Assembly (NCBI RefSeq): GCF_900182605.1 | Contig: NZ_FXTB01000001.1 | Span: 930,001-994,000 of the forward strand | Origin: Saccharicrinis carchari | Lineage (GTDB): Bacteria > Bacteroidota > Bacteroidia > Bacteroidales > Marinilabiliaceae | Length of the DNA: 64,000 nt | Direction of reading: 5' to 3' | Part shown: piece after piece, positions 33,299-42,240 of the stretch | How positions within the stretch are numbered: position 1 is the stretch's first letter | Layout: every line of letters begins with the position of its first letter | Notes under the pieces: model-generated | What the model was told of the DNA's origin: nothing | What the model saw: only the letters and a program-made list of their open reading frames with translations | Database searches by the model: none | Made by a program: the position numbers and the translations under genes

Positions 33299-36200
33299 TT
33301 AAAAGGTTGCTGCAATAGAAAATGAAACTGATTTGGCATAAGGATAGAAAATTCCTCTTTCCTCTTTAACGGTAGAGCTATAAAAGAAGTCATTCATATT
33401 GGCTAAAACCGTTAAACTGGACATGCCTATATTGTTAATAATTTTTTGAGGTATCTCATAGGAAATATTAATCGACTCACCGCTAATCGTATTCTCGTCC
33501 ATTACAAATCGAGAAGATTTTTCGGTTCGCTGTATTAAAGATATTCTTTTATACTCGGCAACTTGCCCTTCCTTTTGCCATCGATTATACAAAGCTCTCT
33601 TGTCTTGATTATAATTAATATCGTTTAAACTAATGTTTTCTACTTTATCAAATAATGCGGAATTAAATGTCTGTCCACCAAATCGATATCTGAAGTAGCA
33701 CGAAACAGAAAGTCCTTTGAAGTAGAAGCTGGTCCCAAACACGCCTTCTAAATCAGGTTGAGAGTTACCAACCACTACCTCATCGCTGGTATCATAGGTA
33801 AAGGATTTACTGCCATCTTTTTTAATAAACAACTCTTTTCCGGTTGCCGGGTCAATACCAGCTGAGCGTACAGCCCATATATCGCTCGGACTTCCACCAT
33901 CGTAATATCTGGTTGTGCCGGCTGGTTTAATCTTTTCTTTATCGTTTAATGCGCTTAAAGAAGCTCCTATATTTGAATATTCCGATTGAGAATGCCTCAT
34001 ATTCAAACTTAAATTCCAAAGAATTCGGTTTTGCGGCTCGTAAATAGGCGATACCTTTATAGTAGATTCGATACCGTTTACTGTTTGAACACCCGTATTC
34101 ATAGCCACCGTACTGGTACCTATTGAACTTGGTGTGGTGATAAAAGCAAGTAATGGATCGGTAACTTTTCGATATGCATCCGCGGTAATATTTAGTTTAT
34201 TTCTCAGCAATACCATGTCGGTACCAACATTGTAATGTAATGTTTCCTGCCAATCCAGGTTATCATTTCCAATTGTAGCAAGTAAAACACCGGAACCAAA
34301 AACATTATTCAACCAATTGGTATAGGCATAGGTTGAAAATGCCTGATAAGCGGCAAAATTTTGATTACCCGGATTACCTATTGAGCCACGTATTTTAAGC
34401 AATTGAAAAAAGCTATTCTCTTCCAGGAAGTTTTCATTATGCAAATTCCAACCTAATCCAACCGACCATGTGTTCCTAAATTTCTTATTCACACCAAACA
34501 TTGAAGCCCCATCTTTTCTATAATTTAGGTCAAGCAGATATCTGTTATCATAGGCATAACCCCCATTTAAATAAAAGCTTGAAGCATGAATTTCACTTTC
34601 ATTATAAACTGATTTTCCGCCACTTGGATATCCATTTGTAAAAGAAGGGGCATCAAACTGGTCATCGGTATATCCTTTTGCCTTATAACCATTATTCATT
34701 GATTCATTGGAACTAAAATTGAAACCACCAACTAAGTTTACGGAATGTACATCATTAATCAATCGTCCATAAATCATTGATAAATCACCTTCGTATCTTA
34801 AGTTCTCGCTGTTTAAATATGAATAAGTTCCTTTATCAATATCACTTACATCGTCGAACATGGTGTGGTACGGCGAAATACGTACTTCGTCAATACGAAT
34901 GGATTTTCTTATACCAAATTTAGCTCTGGCCCGCAGATTTTGGGTTGCAAACCATTCGCCGATAAAATTGTTTGTAAACGAATAATGCTTTTCTGCATCT
35001 TTATTATTTAAGCTTGCATGCCACAGTGGATTTCCTATCGGCGATTCAAACTCATCAATGGGCTCGTATAGATTTTTTAATATTGTACCATCTTCTTGTC
35101 TTTTTCTGAAATACGGATTCGCATTTACATAATCTAAAAAGGAAACATTGGGGTTATTACTTTTAATAGAATTGATAGTCAACTTATTACTAAACTTAAA
35201 ATCTCCTTGCCTGTACACTAAATCCACATTTCCACCAATAGTTTGCCTATCCGAGCCTTTCATTACACCTTTGGCATCTCCAAAAGATAGTCCAATACCA
35301 TATCTTATCTTCTCCTCTCCACCTTCGGCAAAAACATTGTGCTTATGCGTAAAGCCGGTTCTAATAGGTTCACTTAACCAATAGGTATCCACCCCTCTGG
35401 CTATTTCTGTTAACCTTTCGTTCTTCAAGTTGTCTAAGTGCATCTGATCCAATGGATCGCCGGAATAACTTTTATAACGTCCGGCTAATATTTCAAATTC
35501 CATTTTTTCACTTGCATTCATCAGGTTATAATCCGAAAGATCGGCCATAGTGACCGTATAATCCCCTTTATATGACATTTGTAATTTACCGGTTTTGGGA
35601 ACTAAGGTTTCGATAACTACAACACCATTTGCGGCTTTTGACCCATAAATTGCCGTAGATGCAGCGTCTTTTAGTATTGTGACAGACCTTACCCTATTCA
35701 TATTTAAATCCATTACGGTCTGCAAATTGGTTTCAAAACCATCCAAAATAAATAAAGGCTGATTTGGATCTGTTCCATATTCCTCCTTTAAACCCATTAT
35801 GCTTGTTTTACCTCTAATTTCAATATCCGGTAATTTATTGGGATCGGAACCAAATAAATTATTATCTACAATATTTAAAGAAGGATCAATAGTTGTAAGA
35901 CTCTGCAAGGCACTACTGCTACCAACAGCTTTTAGTTCATCTACCCCAAAAGATGCAGCAGCCCCAGTAAAACTTTCTTTATTTCGGTTATAGATACCCG
36001 TTACCACAACCTCATCAATTTCTGCTATTGAGCTTTCCAATACAATACTCAGTTCAGATTGATCCTGAATCGCTATCTCAATTGTTTCAAAGCCAATGCT
36101 AGAAATTACTAAAACCAGATTGCTACTCTCTTCGGTTTCAAGCTCAAACTTTCCATCCATGCTTGTAATAGTTCCTTTATTTGTTCCTTTAAAAGCAACG

Positions 36201-36676
36201 GACACAAAAGGTAAAGCTTCACCTTTTGTATCGGTAACGGTTCCTTTAATTATTTTTTTTTCTTGCTGAACTGCTTGTTCAGCAAGGGGAGCTTTTTTTT
36301 GAATTACCTCGGGTAACTTCTTTTGAATTACAACGACATCATCATCCAATATATATTCCAACTCTGTTCCAAATAAGAGTTTATCCAGAATTTCGGCAAT
36401 GGACACATCTTTCATATCAATGCTTACTTCAGGCAAATTTTCGAGGTCTTTGGTATTAAATACAAAAACAGCATCCGATTTTTCTTGTAATTCCCACAAA
36501 AGTTCTGACATGCTAACTTGCTCAACCTGAACATTGATTTTTCCTGTTTGTGAATACACATTGGCCGATACTTGTATCATGCCAATAAGCATCAAGAAAA
36601 CTGAAAGTTTCATAACTTTGATTGTTTGATTTCGCTTCCGCATGAAAATGCGAAACATTTTTGCAAATTTTTCCAT
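33299..36676 (-). CDS. SusC/RagA TonB-dependent transporter 1 with STN domain
   Basis: A 1125-residue outer-membrane protein. Signal (about 20-43), secretin/TonB short N-terminal (STN) domain (about 46-125, KINVQVEQVSMSELLWELQEKSDAVFVFN), carboxypeptidase-regulatory-like domain (about 143-225, IKGTVTDTKGEALPFVSVAFKG), plug (LQSLTTIDPSLNIVDN, TILKDAASTAIYGSKAANGVVVIET) and a 22-strand barrel ending with an aromatic residue (SIAATF). The STN domain would contact FecR in the periplasm, so substrate binding can activate the ECF sigma factor. susD follows 13 bp downstream. A plus-strand promoter-like box and terminator overlap the 5' end of the gene. Confidence 0.93.
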   Translation of the reverse strand: MEKFAKMFRIFMRKRNQTIKVMKLSVFLMLIGMIQVSANVYSQTGKINVQVEQVSMSELLWELQEKSDAVFVFNTKDLENLPEVSIDMKDVSIAEILDKLLFGTELEYILDDDVVVIQKKLPEVIQKKAPLAEQAVQQEKKIIKGTVTDTKGEALPFVSVAFKGTNKGTITSMDGKFELETEESSNLVLVISSIGFETIEIAIQDQSELSIVLESSIAEIDEVVVTGIYNRNKESFTGAAASFGVDELKAVGSSSALQSLTTIDPSLNIVDNNLFGSDPNKLPDIEIRGKTSIMGLKEEYGTDPNQPLFILDGFETNLQTVMDLNMNRVRSVTILKDAASTAIYGSKAANGVVVIETLVPKTGKLQMSYKGDYTVTMADLSDYNLMNASEKMEFEILAGRYKSYSGDPLDQMHLDNLKNERLTEIARGVDTYWLSEPIRTGFTHKHNVFAEGGEEKIRYGIGLSFGDAKGVMKGSDRQTIGGNVDLVYRQGDFKFSNKLTINSIKSNNPNVSFLDYVNANPYFRKRQEDGTILKNLYEPIDEFESPIGNPLWHASLNNKDAEKHYSFTNNFIGEWFATQNLRARAKFGIRKSIRIDEVRISPYHTMFDDVSDIDKGTYSYLNSENLRYEGDLSMIYGRLINDVHSVNLVGGFNFSSNESMNNGYKAKGYTDDQFDAPSFTNGYPSGGKSVYNESEIHASSFYLNGGYAYDNRYLLDLNYRKDGASMFGVNKKFRNTWSVGLGWNLHNENFLEENSFFQLLKIRGSIGNPGNQNFAAYQAFSTYAYTNWLNNVFGSGVLLATIGNDNLDWQETLHYNVGTDMVLLRNKLNITADAYRKVTDPLLAFITTPSSIGTSTVAMNTGVQTVNGIESTIKVSPIYEPQNRILWNLSLNMRHSQSEYSNIGASLSALNDKEKIKPAGTTRYYDGGSPSDIWAVRSAGIDPATGKELFIKKDGSKSFTYDTSDEVVVGNSQPDLEGVFGTSFYFKGLSVSCYFRYRFGGQTFNSALFDKVENISLNDINYNQDKRALYNRWQKEGQVAEYKRISLIQRTEKSSRFVMDENTISGESINISYEIPQKIINNIGMSSLTVLANMNDFFYSSTVKEERGIFYPYAKSVSFSIAATF

Positions 36677-36689
36677 AAATTTGTATTGA

Positions 36690-36761
36690 TTAAATAATGG
36701 TTCGTCTATGATTTAATTTACGGGGGAAGGGATATTCGCAGTATCTCTTTCCCATTTTTTT
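36690..36761 (+). ncRNA. Predicted antisense RNA at the 5' region of susC 1
   Basis: A plus-strand box TAAATTTG (36676-36683, overlapping the susC start codon) matches TAnnTTTG; about 6 nt later TTAAATAATGGTT begins, and a T7-followed hairpin ends the unit about 70 nt on. The same order recurs at the other susC gene, including 12 of 13 identical bases at the 5' end. No plus-strand gene needs this terminator. Short antisense RNAs at susC 5' ends (such as DonS) are known in Bacteroides; that this is one is inference. The alternative is a conserved feature of the susC leader. Confidence 0.4.
36724..36761 (+). terminator. Intrinsic terminator, plus strand, in the susC 1 leader
   Basis: GGGAAGGGATA (36724-36734) pairs with TATCTC-TTTCCC (36742-36753, one bulged T) around a 7-nt loop, followed by ATTTTTTT. 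The T-run overlaps the FecR stop codon. Confidence 0.6.
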
Positions 36762-37899
36762 ATTCAACAATCAATGCCGAGTTATTAATTTCTATTTGAA
36801 CACTTCTTGTTAATTCTAAATGACGGATTAAGGGGTGAATTTCATCATAACGATTAACACTGATAGAAAAACGTTCGTCCTTTTTTGATGCATCCCTATA
36901 AAACACAGAAAGACCATACCACCTACTTAGCGTATTTAAGATATCTTCTAATCTCTCATCTTTAAACAAAAGCCGTCCTTCTGTCCATGCTGAATAAATG
37001 GATGCGTCAACTGTTTTTGTAGTGTATTCCTTATTGATTTTATTAAAAACAACTTGTTCATTGGGTGATATTACTTTTTGATTATCGTCCATTATAAGAC
37101 TAACCTTTCCCTCATTAAGGGTAGTGTAGGTATAATCTTCATCAGCATAAGCTTTCAGATTAAACTTCGTTCCCAACACTTTTACAAAAGTATGTGCTGT
37201 TTTAACCACAAATGGCATTTCAGGATCCTTTGCAACTTCGAAATAGGCCTCTCCCTGCAATTCGACAACACGCTGCTTCCCAACAAACTTAGATTTGAAT
37301 TTTAATGACGACTCAGCATTCAACCAAACTTTAGTTCCATCCGACAATTGCACAAAATACTCACCTTTACTTGGCACGTTTATCGTGTGAATCTCGAATT
37401 TGTCTTGATTACTATCGGTATTAGAATAAACTAACTTACCAGAATTTATTTGTCCTTTTACTTGCTGAAAATGAATGATAGTATCTTGATCCGACAGATT
37501 GATTTTTCCCTGATTTTCAACCTGTAAAACGGCAACTGATTCGCCGGGCAAACCTAAAACTGTTTCCTGTGGTTTAGTATCCTGGAATATAAAATAGGCT
37601 CCAGTTCCCAAAGCAACCAATAAAACAGCTGCGGCAACTGAGCGCCAAGTCCTTAACAATCGATTATTTTTTGTTTGCTGTTTCTTTTCAAACTGAATGG
37701 TATTCTCAATGTATTGCCATGACTCTTTTTTATCAAACTTTTGTATGTAAGCATTTCTCCATGTTTCGTACTTTCCGCTCTCAACAGCATGCAGGTCATT
37801 AATCTCAGAATCCTTTATATCAGATTGCGATTTTTCTTCTGACAATATTTGTTTTGCCAAAACTTTAGCTCGCTCTAAGAAATATGTTATTGATCCCAT
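36760..37899 (-). CDS. FecR-family anti-sigma factor 1
   Basis: A 379-residue single-pass inner membrane protein. Residues 1-80 are cytoplasmic and would hold the sigma factor, one membrane segment lies near 87-107 (SVAAAVLLVALGTGAYFIF), the FecR domain is about 170-270 (INVPSKGEYFVQLSDGTKVWLNAESSLKF, VVELQGEAYFEVAKD, VLGTKFNLKAY) and the C-terminal DUF4974 domain about 305-379 (EDILNTLSRWYGLSVFY) would touch the STN domain of SusC. It lies between the sigma gene and susC, with 83 bp to susC. A 165-bp structured element separates it from the sigma gene. Confidence 0.92.
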   Translation of the reverse strand: MGSITYFLERAKVLAKQILSEEKSQSDIKDSEINDLHAVESGKYETWRNAYIQKFDKKESWQYIENTIQFEKKQQTKNNRLLRTWRSVAAAVLLVALGTGAYFIFQDTKPQETVLGLPGESVAVLQVENQGKINLSDQDTIIHFQQVKGQINSGKLVYSNTDSNQDKFEIHTINVPSKGEYFVQLSDGTKVWLNAESSLKFKSKFVGKQRVVELQGEAYFEVAKDPEMPFVVKTAHTFVKVLGTKFNLKAYADEDYTYTTLNEGKVSLIMDDNQKVISPNEQVVFNKINKEYTTKTVDASIYSAWTEGRLLFKDERLEDILNTLSRWYGLSVFYRDASKKDERFSISVNRYDEIHPLIRHLELTRSVQIEINNSALIVE

Positions 37900-37968
37900 T
37901 TTTTGAATATAGATTTATCTATATACCCGAAAAATAAAAAGAGGGTGTGTCAAAAAATGAATTTTTTT

Positions 37969-38134
37969 AGCCCAAATAATTGACTACGACGAACGTTGTT
38001 TCAAGAATTATTTCTGTCTCCGACAGCGACTAAGCTTCCGTAAAAACTTTTTTCAAAAGTTCAACTTCAGCTAAGTCGGGGTTAACCTGGCCTTTATTCA
38101 TATTTTGAGAAATTTATGAATGGTCCAGGTTAAG
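37969..38134 (-). repeat. 165-bp structured intergenic element, copy A
   Basis: It begins 7 bp after the sigma gene stop (reading minus strand) and ends 70 bp before the FecR start. On the minus strand it contains a terminal hairpin (AACCTGG ... CCAGGTT with ATTCATA/TATGAAT), an apical hairpin CTGTC-GGA-GACAG and an outer pair AAATAATT/AATTATTT. In copies B and C the apical stem reads CTACC-GGA-GGTAG: both sides changed together. Confidence 0.75.
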
Positions 38135-38140
38135 AAGGGC

Positions 38141-38707
38141 TTACGAATTAAGGATATCTGAGATAAAAAGCAGAGCAAACACATACTTATGCAATTTCTT
38201 TCTCAGCTTTGCATAGCCCACCTTTTTAAGAGATTTTACCGTGTTAATTGAAATTTCCAATTCATCGGCTATTTCCTGGTTTGAACAACCATTTAGAGTC
38301 AACATGATAATTTTTTGCGTTTGATCCGGTAAGTTATTAACAGCATCCCGCACTAACTTATACGATTCCTCTTTTAGTATTTGCGAATTAAACTCCGCAC
38401 TCTCCTCCTCTTCTTTGAAGGTATGTTGCTCAATTGAAACTGTTTTAGAATCTCGTATGTGATTTAAGATATTATTTCGAACAGCAGTATATAAGTAGGA
38501 TTTTGTTCCTACCAATGAGTTAAACTCACTCCTTTTATTCCAAACAGAAATAAATGATTCCTGAACAATGTCCCTTACAACATCTTCGTTTGAAATCATC
38601 TTATAACCATACAAGCAAAGGGAATAAAACATATTTTCATATATCTCTTTAAATGATATTAAATCACCCTTCGCAATTCTTTGAATATGGTCGTTTGTTA
38701 AACTCAT
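38141..38707 (-). CDS. ECF RNA polymerase sigma factor 1
   Basis: A 188-residue sigma-70 ECF protein: region 2 (about 20-85, DVVRDIVQESFISVWNKRSEF, SYLYTAVRNNILNHIR) and region 4 helix-turn-helix (about 125-175, LPDQTQKIIMLTLNGCSNQEIADELEISINTVKSLKKVGYAKLRKKL). It is presumed to be sequestered by the FecR protein downstream and to be released by substrate binding at SusC. It carries its own housekeeping-type promoter 12 nt upstream of the ATG, which suggests basal, constitutive synthesis of the sigma/anti-sigma pair. Confidence 0.92.
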   Translation of the reverse strand: MSLTNDHIQRIAKGDLISFKEIYENMFYSLCLYGYKMISNEDVVRDIVQESFISVWNKRSEFNSLVGTKSYLYTAVRNNILNHIRDSKTVSIEQHTFKEEEESAEFNSQILKEESYKLVRDAVNNLPDQTQKIIMLTLNGCSNQEIADELEISINTVKSLKKVGYAKLRKKLHKYVFALLFISDILNS

Positions 38708-38718
38708 TTTAGTTGGCG

Positions 38719-38749
38719 CAAAGGTATATAAAGAATAAATTTAACCAAA
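38719..38749 (-). promoter_or_regulatory. Promoter of the first ECF sigma gene
   Basis: On the minus strand TTTG (38746-38749), a 19-nt spacer and TACCTTTG (38719-38726). Transcription would begin about 5 nt before the ATG, giving an almost leaderless message. Confidence 0.6.
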
Positions 38750-38940
38750 TACTCTTGCGTTTATAAATGAAATACAAACTGTTCTAAAAACCTTATTACC
38801 CGCTACAAGGCAATACACAAAAGTCGCACAATACATCCGGATTTATGCAGCAGTAAGCGTTGTTAGCAAAAAAAATTTAATCCTGAGATGTTCTTTCATC
38901 CCCTCCAATCATGCCAAATTGTTTTTTCCCGGAATTAGAT

Positions 38941-39085
38941 TTAATATAGACCCAGCTGGTTAAGTTTGGGAATTCTTTCGCAAAAAGCATCAACTACCTT
39001 TTGACCCATCAAAGCAATCTTTTTAGTTTTGTGTTGCGCTGGTACGGGATTAAGCTCCCTTAATTCTATCGAACAAGTCGCCCTA
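38941..39085 (-). pseudogene. Possible C-terminal coding remnant, family unknown
   Basis: The minus strand is open here without an obvious start and ends in RIPKLNQLGLY-stop; preceding residues SIELRELNPVPAQHKT and KKIALMGQKVVDAF look protein-like. The family was not recognised. It lies just 3' of the hsdM scar and may belong to the same deletion event. The remainder of the 609-bp gap (38708-39316) shows no other gene. Confidence 0.3.
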
Positions 39086-39316
39086 CATCTTTGTGGAAGG
39101 AGAAGTGCTACCACAGGCGCTTACTGAACCCCTGTAAACACCGACACTTTGTCTGTTGATTTACAAGAGGGTGGGGTTTATTAATTTTATTTGTTGGTTA
39201 GAATATTATACGAAAGGAATGCATACAACTACCCCCTCAGATATTTGGCGCATTGCGCTGTCGCAATCGCTTTGACGTACGCGACAATATCATCCAAACC
39301 GCCTTTAAAAGCAATG

Positions 39317-40069
39317 TTAAACTTGGGGTTTTTGGAATAGTAGGTTGGGCAATGCTATCACCGCTTTCAGTAGGTCGTTTTCGATAATCCATTGGCGTAT
39401 GCTGCTCTCGTTTTTCTTGGCACTTGGCGCGCCCGAAAACAAGGGAGAACCATTAAATACAATGGCCAGGCGCGAACCTTCGGGTTTCATTTTGCTTATC
39501 AGGTTCATCAAAAACAGGAACGAACCATCGCTTTTGGCCGGAAGCCCGGCGGTTTCGTTGGATATCTCGGAAAACTTACGGATCAACTCCTCGAACATAT
39601 ACCCCATCTCCATGGATGAAACCGTGTCGGGGTGTAGATCCAATTCCTGAAAACGTTTGAGCACCATAAACAACAGGTTATTGTCGTCCAGTTTGGTGAT
39701 TTGATTGTCAAAATCGAACTGTTCGATGATCTCCCTTGCCACTTCAGAAAAACCGTTGATATAGTTCCGCAGGTTGGAAGCAATGTTATTTGGGTCGGCC
39801 ACCAATTTATCGAAATCGTACAGGCTGCGGTTGTTAAAATTGCACCCTGCCACCTTATTCAGGATAGGATCGATATTTTGGATGTTCATCGATTCAACCT
39901 GGGCAAACTTTTTGAGCACTTCGGGTTTGGTCTTTGCCAAAACGCAATCCAATCGCCTTAATACGGTTAATGGCAATATCACCTTACCGTAGTCGCTTTG
40001 CTTGTAATCACCCCTTAACAAGTCGGCAATAGCCCAAATAAAATTGGCTGCTTCTTTTACGTTATGCAT
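39317..40069 (-). pseudogene. hsdM: Internally deleted type I restriction methyltransferase (hsdM) remnant
   Basis: The first 175 codons match the N-terminus of HsdM (EAANFIWAIADLLRGDYKQSDYGKVILPLTVLRRLDCVL, then MGYMFEELIRKFSE). After SNETAG the family normally continues with HFTPREV, the SAM-binding motif and the NPPF catalytic motif; here it jumps directly to DGSFLFLMNLISKM and RLAIVFNGSPLFSG, which lie about 150-200 residues further on in intact HsdM. It ends shortly after LKAVIALPNLLF, again earlier than normal. So the SAM site and catalytic motif are gone while the reading frame is kept. No hsdS or hsdR is present. The start used is the ATG before HNVKEAANF. Confidence 0.85.
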
Positions 40070-40286
40070 ATATTGTTTTAGTTTTTTGATATGTCTAAAT
40101 AATGGGCGCACCCGATGTGGTTTCTAAAATTTCAGTTATAAGCTTTCAAAGATATATAGGTATTGCTTATTAAAAACCATAATTAATAAAAGTTAAATAG
40201 TTACATGGTGCAATCGATTCAATATGTTAAAATCCAATTTGATCATCATAAATCTATATTCAAATACATCGCAACATCATTTAAAA

Positions 40287-40536
40287 GTACCTCCCGGCCT
40301 TACAAAACACTTCTTAGAGGCGCAAAAGCACTAAAAAATGCCGCAAAAGTGCTACATAGACACACAAATACACCACATAAAGGCTTAAAAGTGCTACATA
40401 AAGGCTTAAAAGCAATACACAGAGGCTTAAAAGCGACACATTGTCGGATAAAACGCTGCTTAATGGCTCGGGAGTGCTACACAGAGGCACAAAAACACTA
40501 CATAGAGGCACAAAAGCGACACATTGTCAGACAAAA
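40287..40536. repeat. Tandem array of about twelve 20-21-bp units with phased A-tracts
   Basis: Units such as GTGCTACATAAAGGCTTAAAA, ACACTACATAGAGGCACAAAA and GCGACACATTGTCAGACAAAA repeat head to tail; nearly all are 21 bp and end in AAAA. Frames that read through it have no protein-like logic. It lies between the hsdM remnant and the interrupted gene, within a 509-bp gap that holds nothing else recognised. A 21-bp period equals two helical turns, so the A-tracts face one side. Confidence 0.8.
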
Positions 40537-40578
40537 ATGCGTTTAGTTAAATAGATTATTTGAAAAAAATCAGATAAT

Positions 40579-41223
40579 ATGAAACGAACAATTGAAGGAC
40601 GTCTTGAAGACGGAAGGATTTTAGTTTATGGTGTTTCGGAAAATGCATCCATAAAAGCACGTATTGCCGCCATTTACAACGACGAAAGATTAACCCGTGG
40701 TACGGAGCTCTATCAGGACGCTTATGAAGCCAATAAAAAGCAGACCAAGGAAATTGTGGAGAGTACGGTTGCCACACGGCAGTTAAACGACTTAAAGCAA
40801 AGTATTCACTAGCGGCTTATGCAGATACGTGGTGGGATAAGGTATTTTTTTAAAACAGACCCGGCCATGATGGATGTTTTACAGATGAATAAATTGGTAC
40901 CTACCAACTATGCCCAATGGCGTACTTTAATCGATTTAACCTTGTCGGCCATTGAAACTGAACCAGCTGCTCAGGAAAAACTAACCTTGATAGAGATGGG
41001 GCCCGAGCACATAACCCGCATGAAAGCCGACCTTGCTAGGCTGGAGCAGCTTAAGCTAAGGGCCGAAAAAGAGGATGGGGAAGCACAGGAAGCCACCGCC
41101 AAAAAGCAAGAGCTATTCGACGAATTTATGCGTTATTGTTCGGATTTGCGCGAGTGCCTGGGCTTATTTTACCAAGGGAGCGAACGTCAGCAGCTGGAAA
41201 AAGTAGGTATTACCGTTAAGTAA
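40579..41223 (+). pseudogene. Conserved-looking small gene interrupted by an in-frame TAG
   Basis: Codons 1-77 (MKRTIEGRLEDGRILVYGV to NDLKQSIH) end at TAG (40810-40812). The same frame continues from the next codon for 136 more codons (RLMQIRGGIRYFFKTDPAMM to QLEKVGITVK). The lack of any frame change, and the uniform helical, Glu/Gln/Lys-rich style of both parts, indicate one 214-residue protein with a single nonsense change (CAG to TAG would restore QSIHQRLMQ). Family not recognised; no signal or membrane segment. Re-initiation at ATG 40819 could still give the C-terminal 134 residues. Sequencing error cannot be excluded. Confidence 0.65.
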
Positions 41224-41266
41224 AATATAAATGGGGGATTAATGCGATTGGGGATTTGTGCTAAAG

Positions 41267-41293
41267 GGGTCGGTACCATATTGGTATCGACCC
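41267..41293. terminator. Bidirectional hairpin, copy 2 (GGGTCGGTACC)
   Basis: GGGTCGGTACC-ATATT-GGTATCGACCC followed by TTAAATATTTACAG, almost the same as copy 1 near 24915. It again lies between converging genes, and its 3' flank merges into the ROK gene stop codon (41302-41304). Confidence 0.55.
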
Positions 41294-41301
41294 TTAAATA
41301 T

Positions 41302-42240
41302 TTACAGCTTAAACACCAAGGAAGCCGCACCTATACATGCCGCTTTGTTGCCCAATGTGGCACCCTCTACCAAGCTGTTTGCAGCACAATCGGGCATGGC
41401 ATATTTAAAAGCCGTTTGTGCTATTTTATCGATATAAAAGTCGCCGGCTTCGGATATGCCGCCCCCGATCAATACTTTTTGCGGGCTAAAGATGTTGATG
41501 AACGCTGCCACGCCCCGTCCCAAAAAATAGCAATGCTCATTGATGGATTGCACGGCGATTGGATCTTCCTGTTTAAACAATTCAACGATTAATTCGCCGT
41601 TAATTTCACGGTCTAATTTAAGTTTGGCCTCCTTTGCACGCTCTGCAAATCGTCTGACTAAAGCAGAGGTAGAAGCATACTGCTCCAGGCAGCCTACCGA
41701 ACCGCAAGAGCAATCCTCTCCGTCAATAATCAGGGGGATATGACCCAACTCCCCTCCCCTATTCTGATGACCGCTAAAAAGTTGGCCGTTAATACACAAA
41801 GCACCTCCAATGCCCGTTCCCACGGTCATGAACACCACATTTTCACAATCGCGCCCGGCGCCTGAGGCCAGCTCCCCTAATGCCATCATATTGGCATCGT
41901 TTTCCACAACTACGGGGACATTAAATCGTTTTTCGAGGATGTCGGCTAGTGCGATATTTTTCCACCCAACAATATTGTCGGCCCCACCCAGCACGGTACG
42001 GTATTTATCATCGACAATGCCGGGCGTTCCAATCCCGATGCCGGTTATTTTGGCTTCCTGTTTTTGGGCAAAAAGGCAACAATCTTCAATGGCAATACCC
42101 AGCTGATTGATCACACTTTCCGCCGACTCATGAGCCAGCGAAGGGATACTTTTATAATTGCTCAATTCAAAAGCCTCATTTACAAGGGTGTATTTTATGG
42201 CCGTTCCGCCAAGGTCGATGCTTATGGCTTGTTTTTTCAT
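41302..42240 (-). CDS. ROK-family sugar kinase
   Basis: A 312-residue cytoplasmic kinase: AISIDLGGTAIKY (phosphate 1), GIGIGTPGIVD, ENDANMMALGE (catalytic Asp), MTVGTGIGGALCI (phosphate 2) and the ROK zinc motif GELGHIPLIIDGEDCSCGSVGCLEQYAS. ROK kinases phosphorylate glucose, mannose, fructose or N-acetyl sugars. As the last gene of an alpha-mannan locus, mannose is the likely substrate (inference). It starts right after a copy of the leader element and so may be transcribed or translated independently of the phosphatase gene 657 bp upstream. Confidence 0.9.
   Translation of the reverse strand: MKKQAISIDLGGTAIKYTLVNEAFELSNYKSIPSLAHESAESVINQLGIAIEDCCLFAQKQEAKITGIGIGTPGIVDDKYRTVLGGADNIVGWKNIALADILEKRFNVPVVVENDANMMALGELASGAGRDCENVVFMTVGTGIGGALCINGQLFSGHQNRGGELGHIPLIIDGEDCSCGSVGCLEQYASTSALVRRFAERAKEAKLKLDREINGELIVELFKQEDPIAVQSINEHCYFLGRGVAAFINIFSPQKVLIGGGISEAGDFYIDKIAQTAFKYAMPDCAANSLVEGATLGNKAACIGAASLVFKL

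Noticed and set aside
40287-40536. Possible CRISPR array
   Set aside because: Units are 20-21 bp head to tail without unique spacers, and no cas genes are near.
40205-40546. A 113-codon plus-strand frame rich in HKGLK repeats, and a minus-strand frame opposite
   Set aside because: Both are readings of the 21-bp tandem array; 21 is a multiple of three so any frame stays open. No signal, domain or start region.
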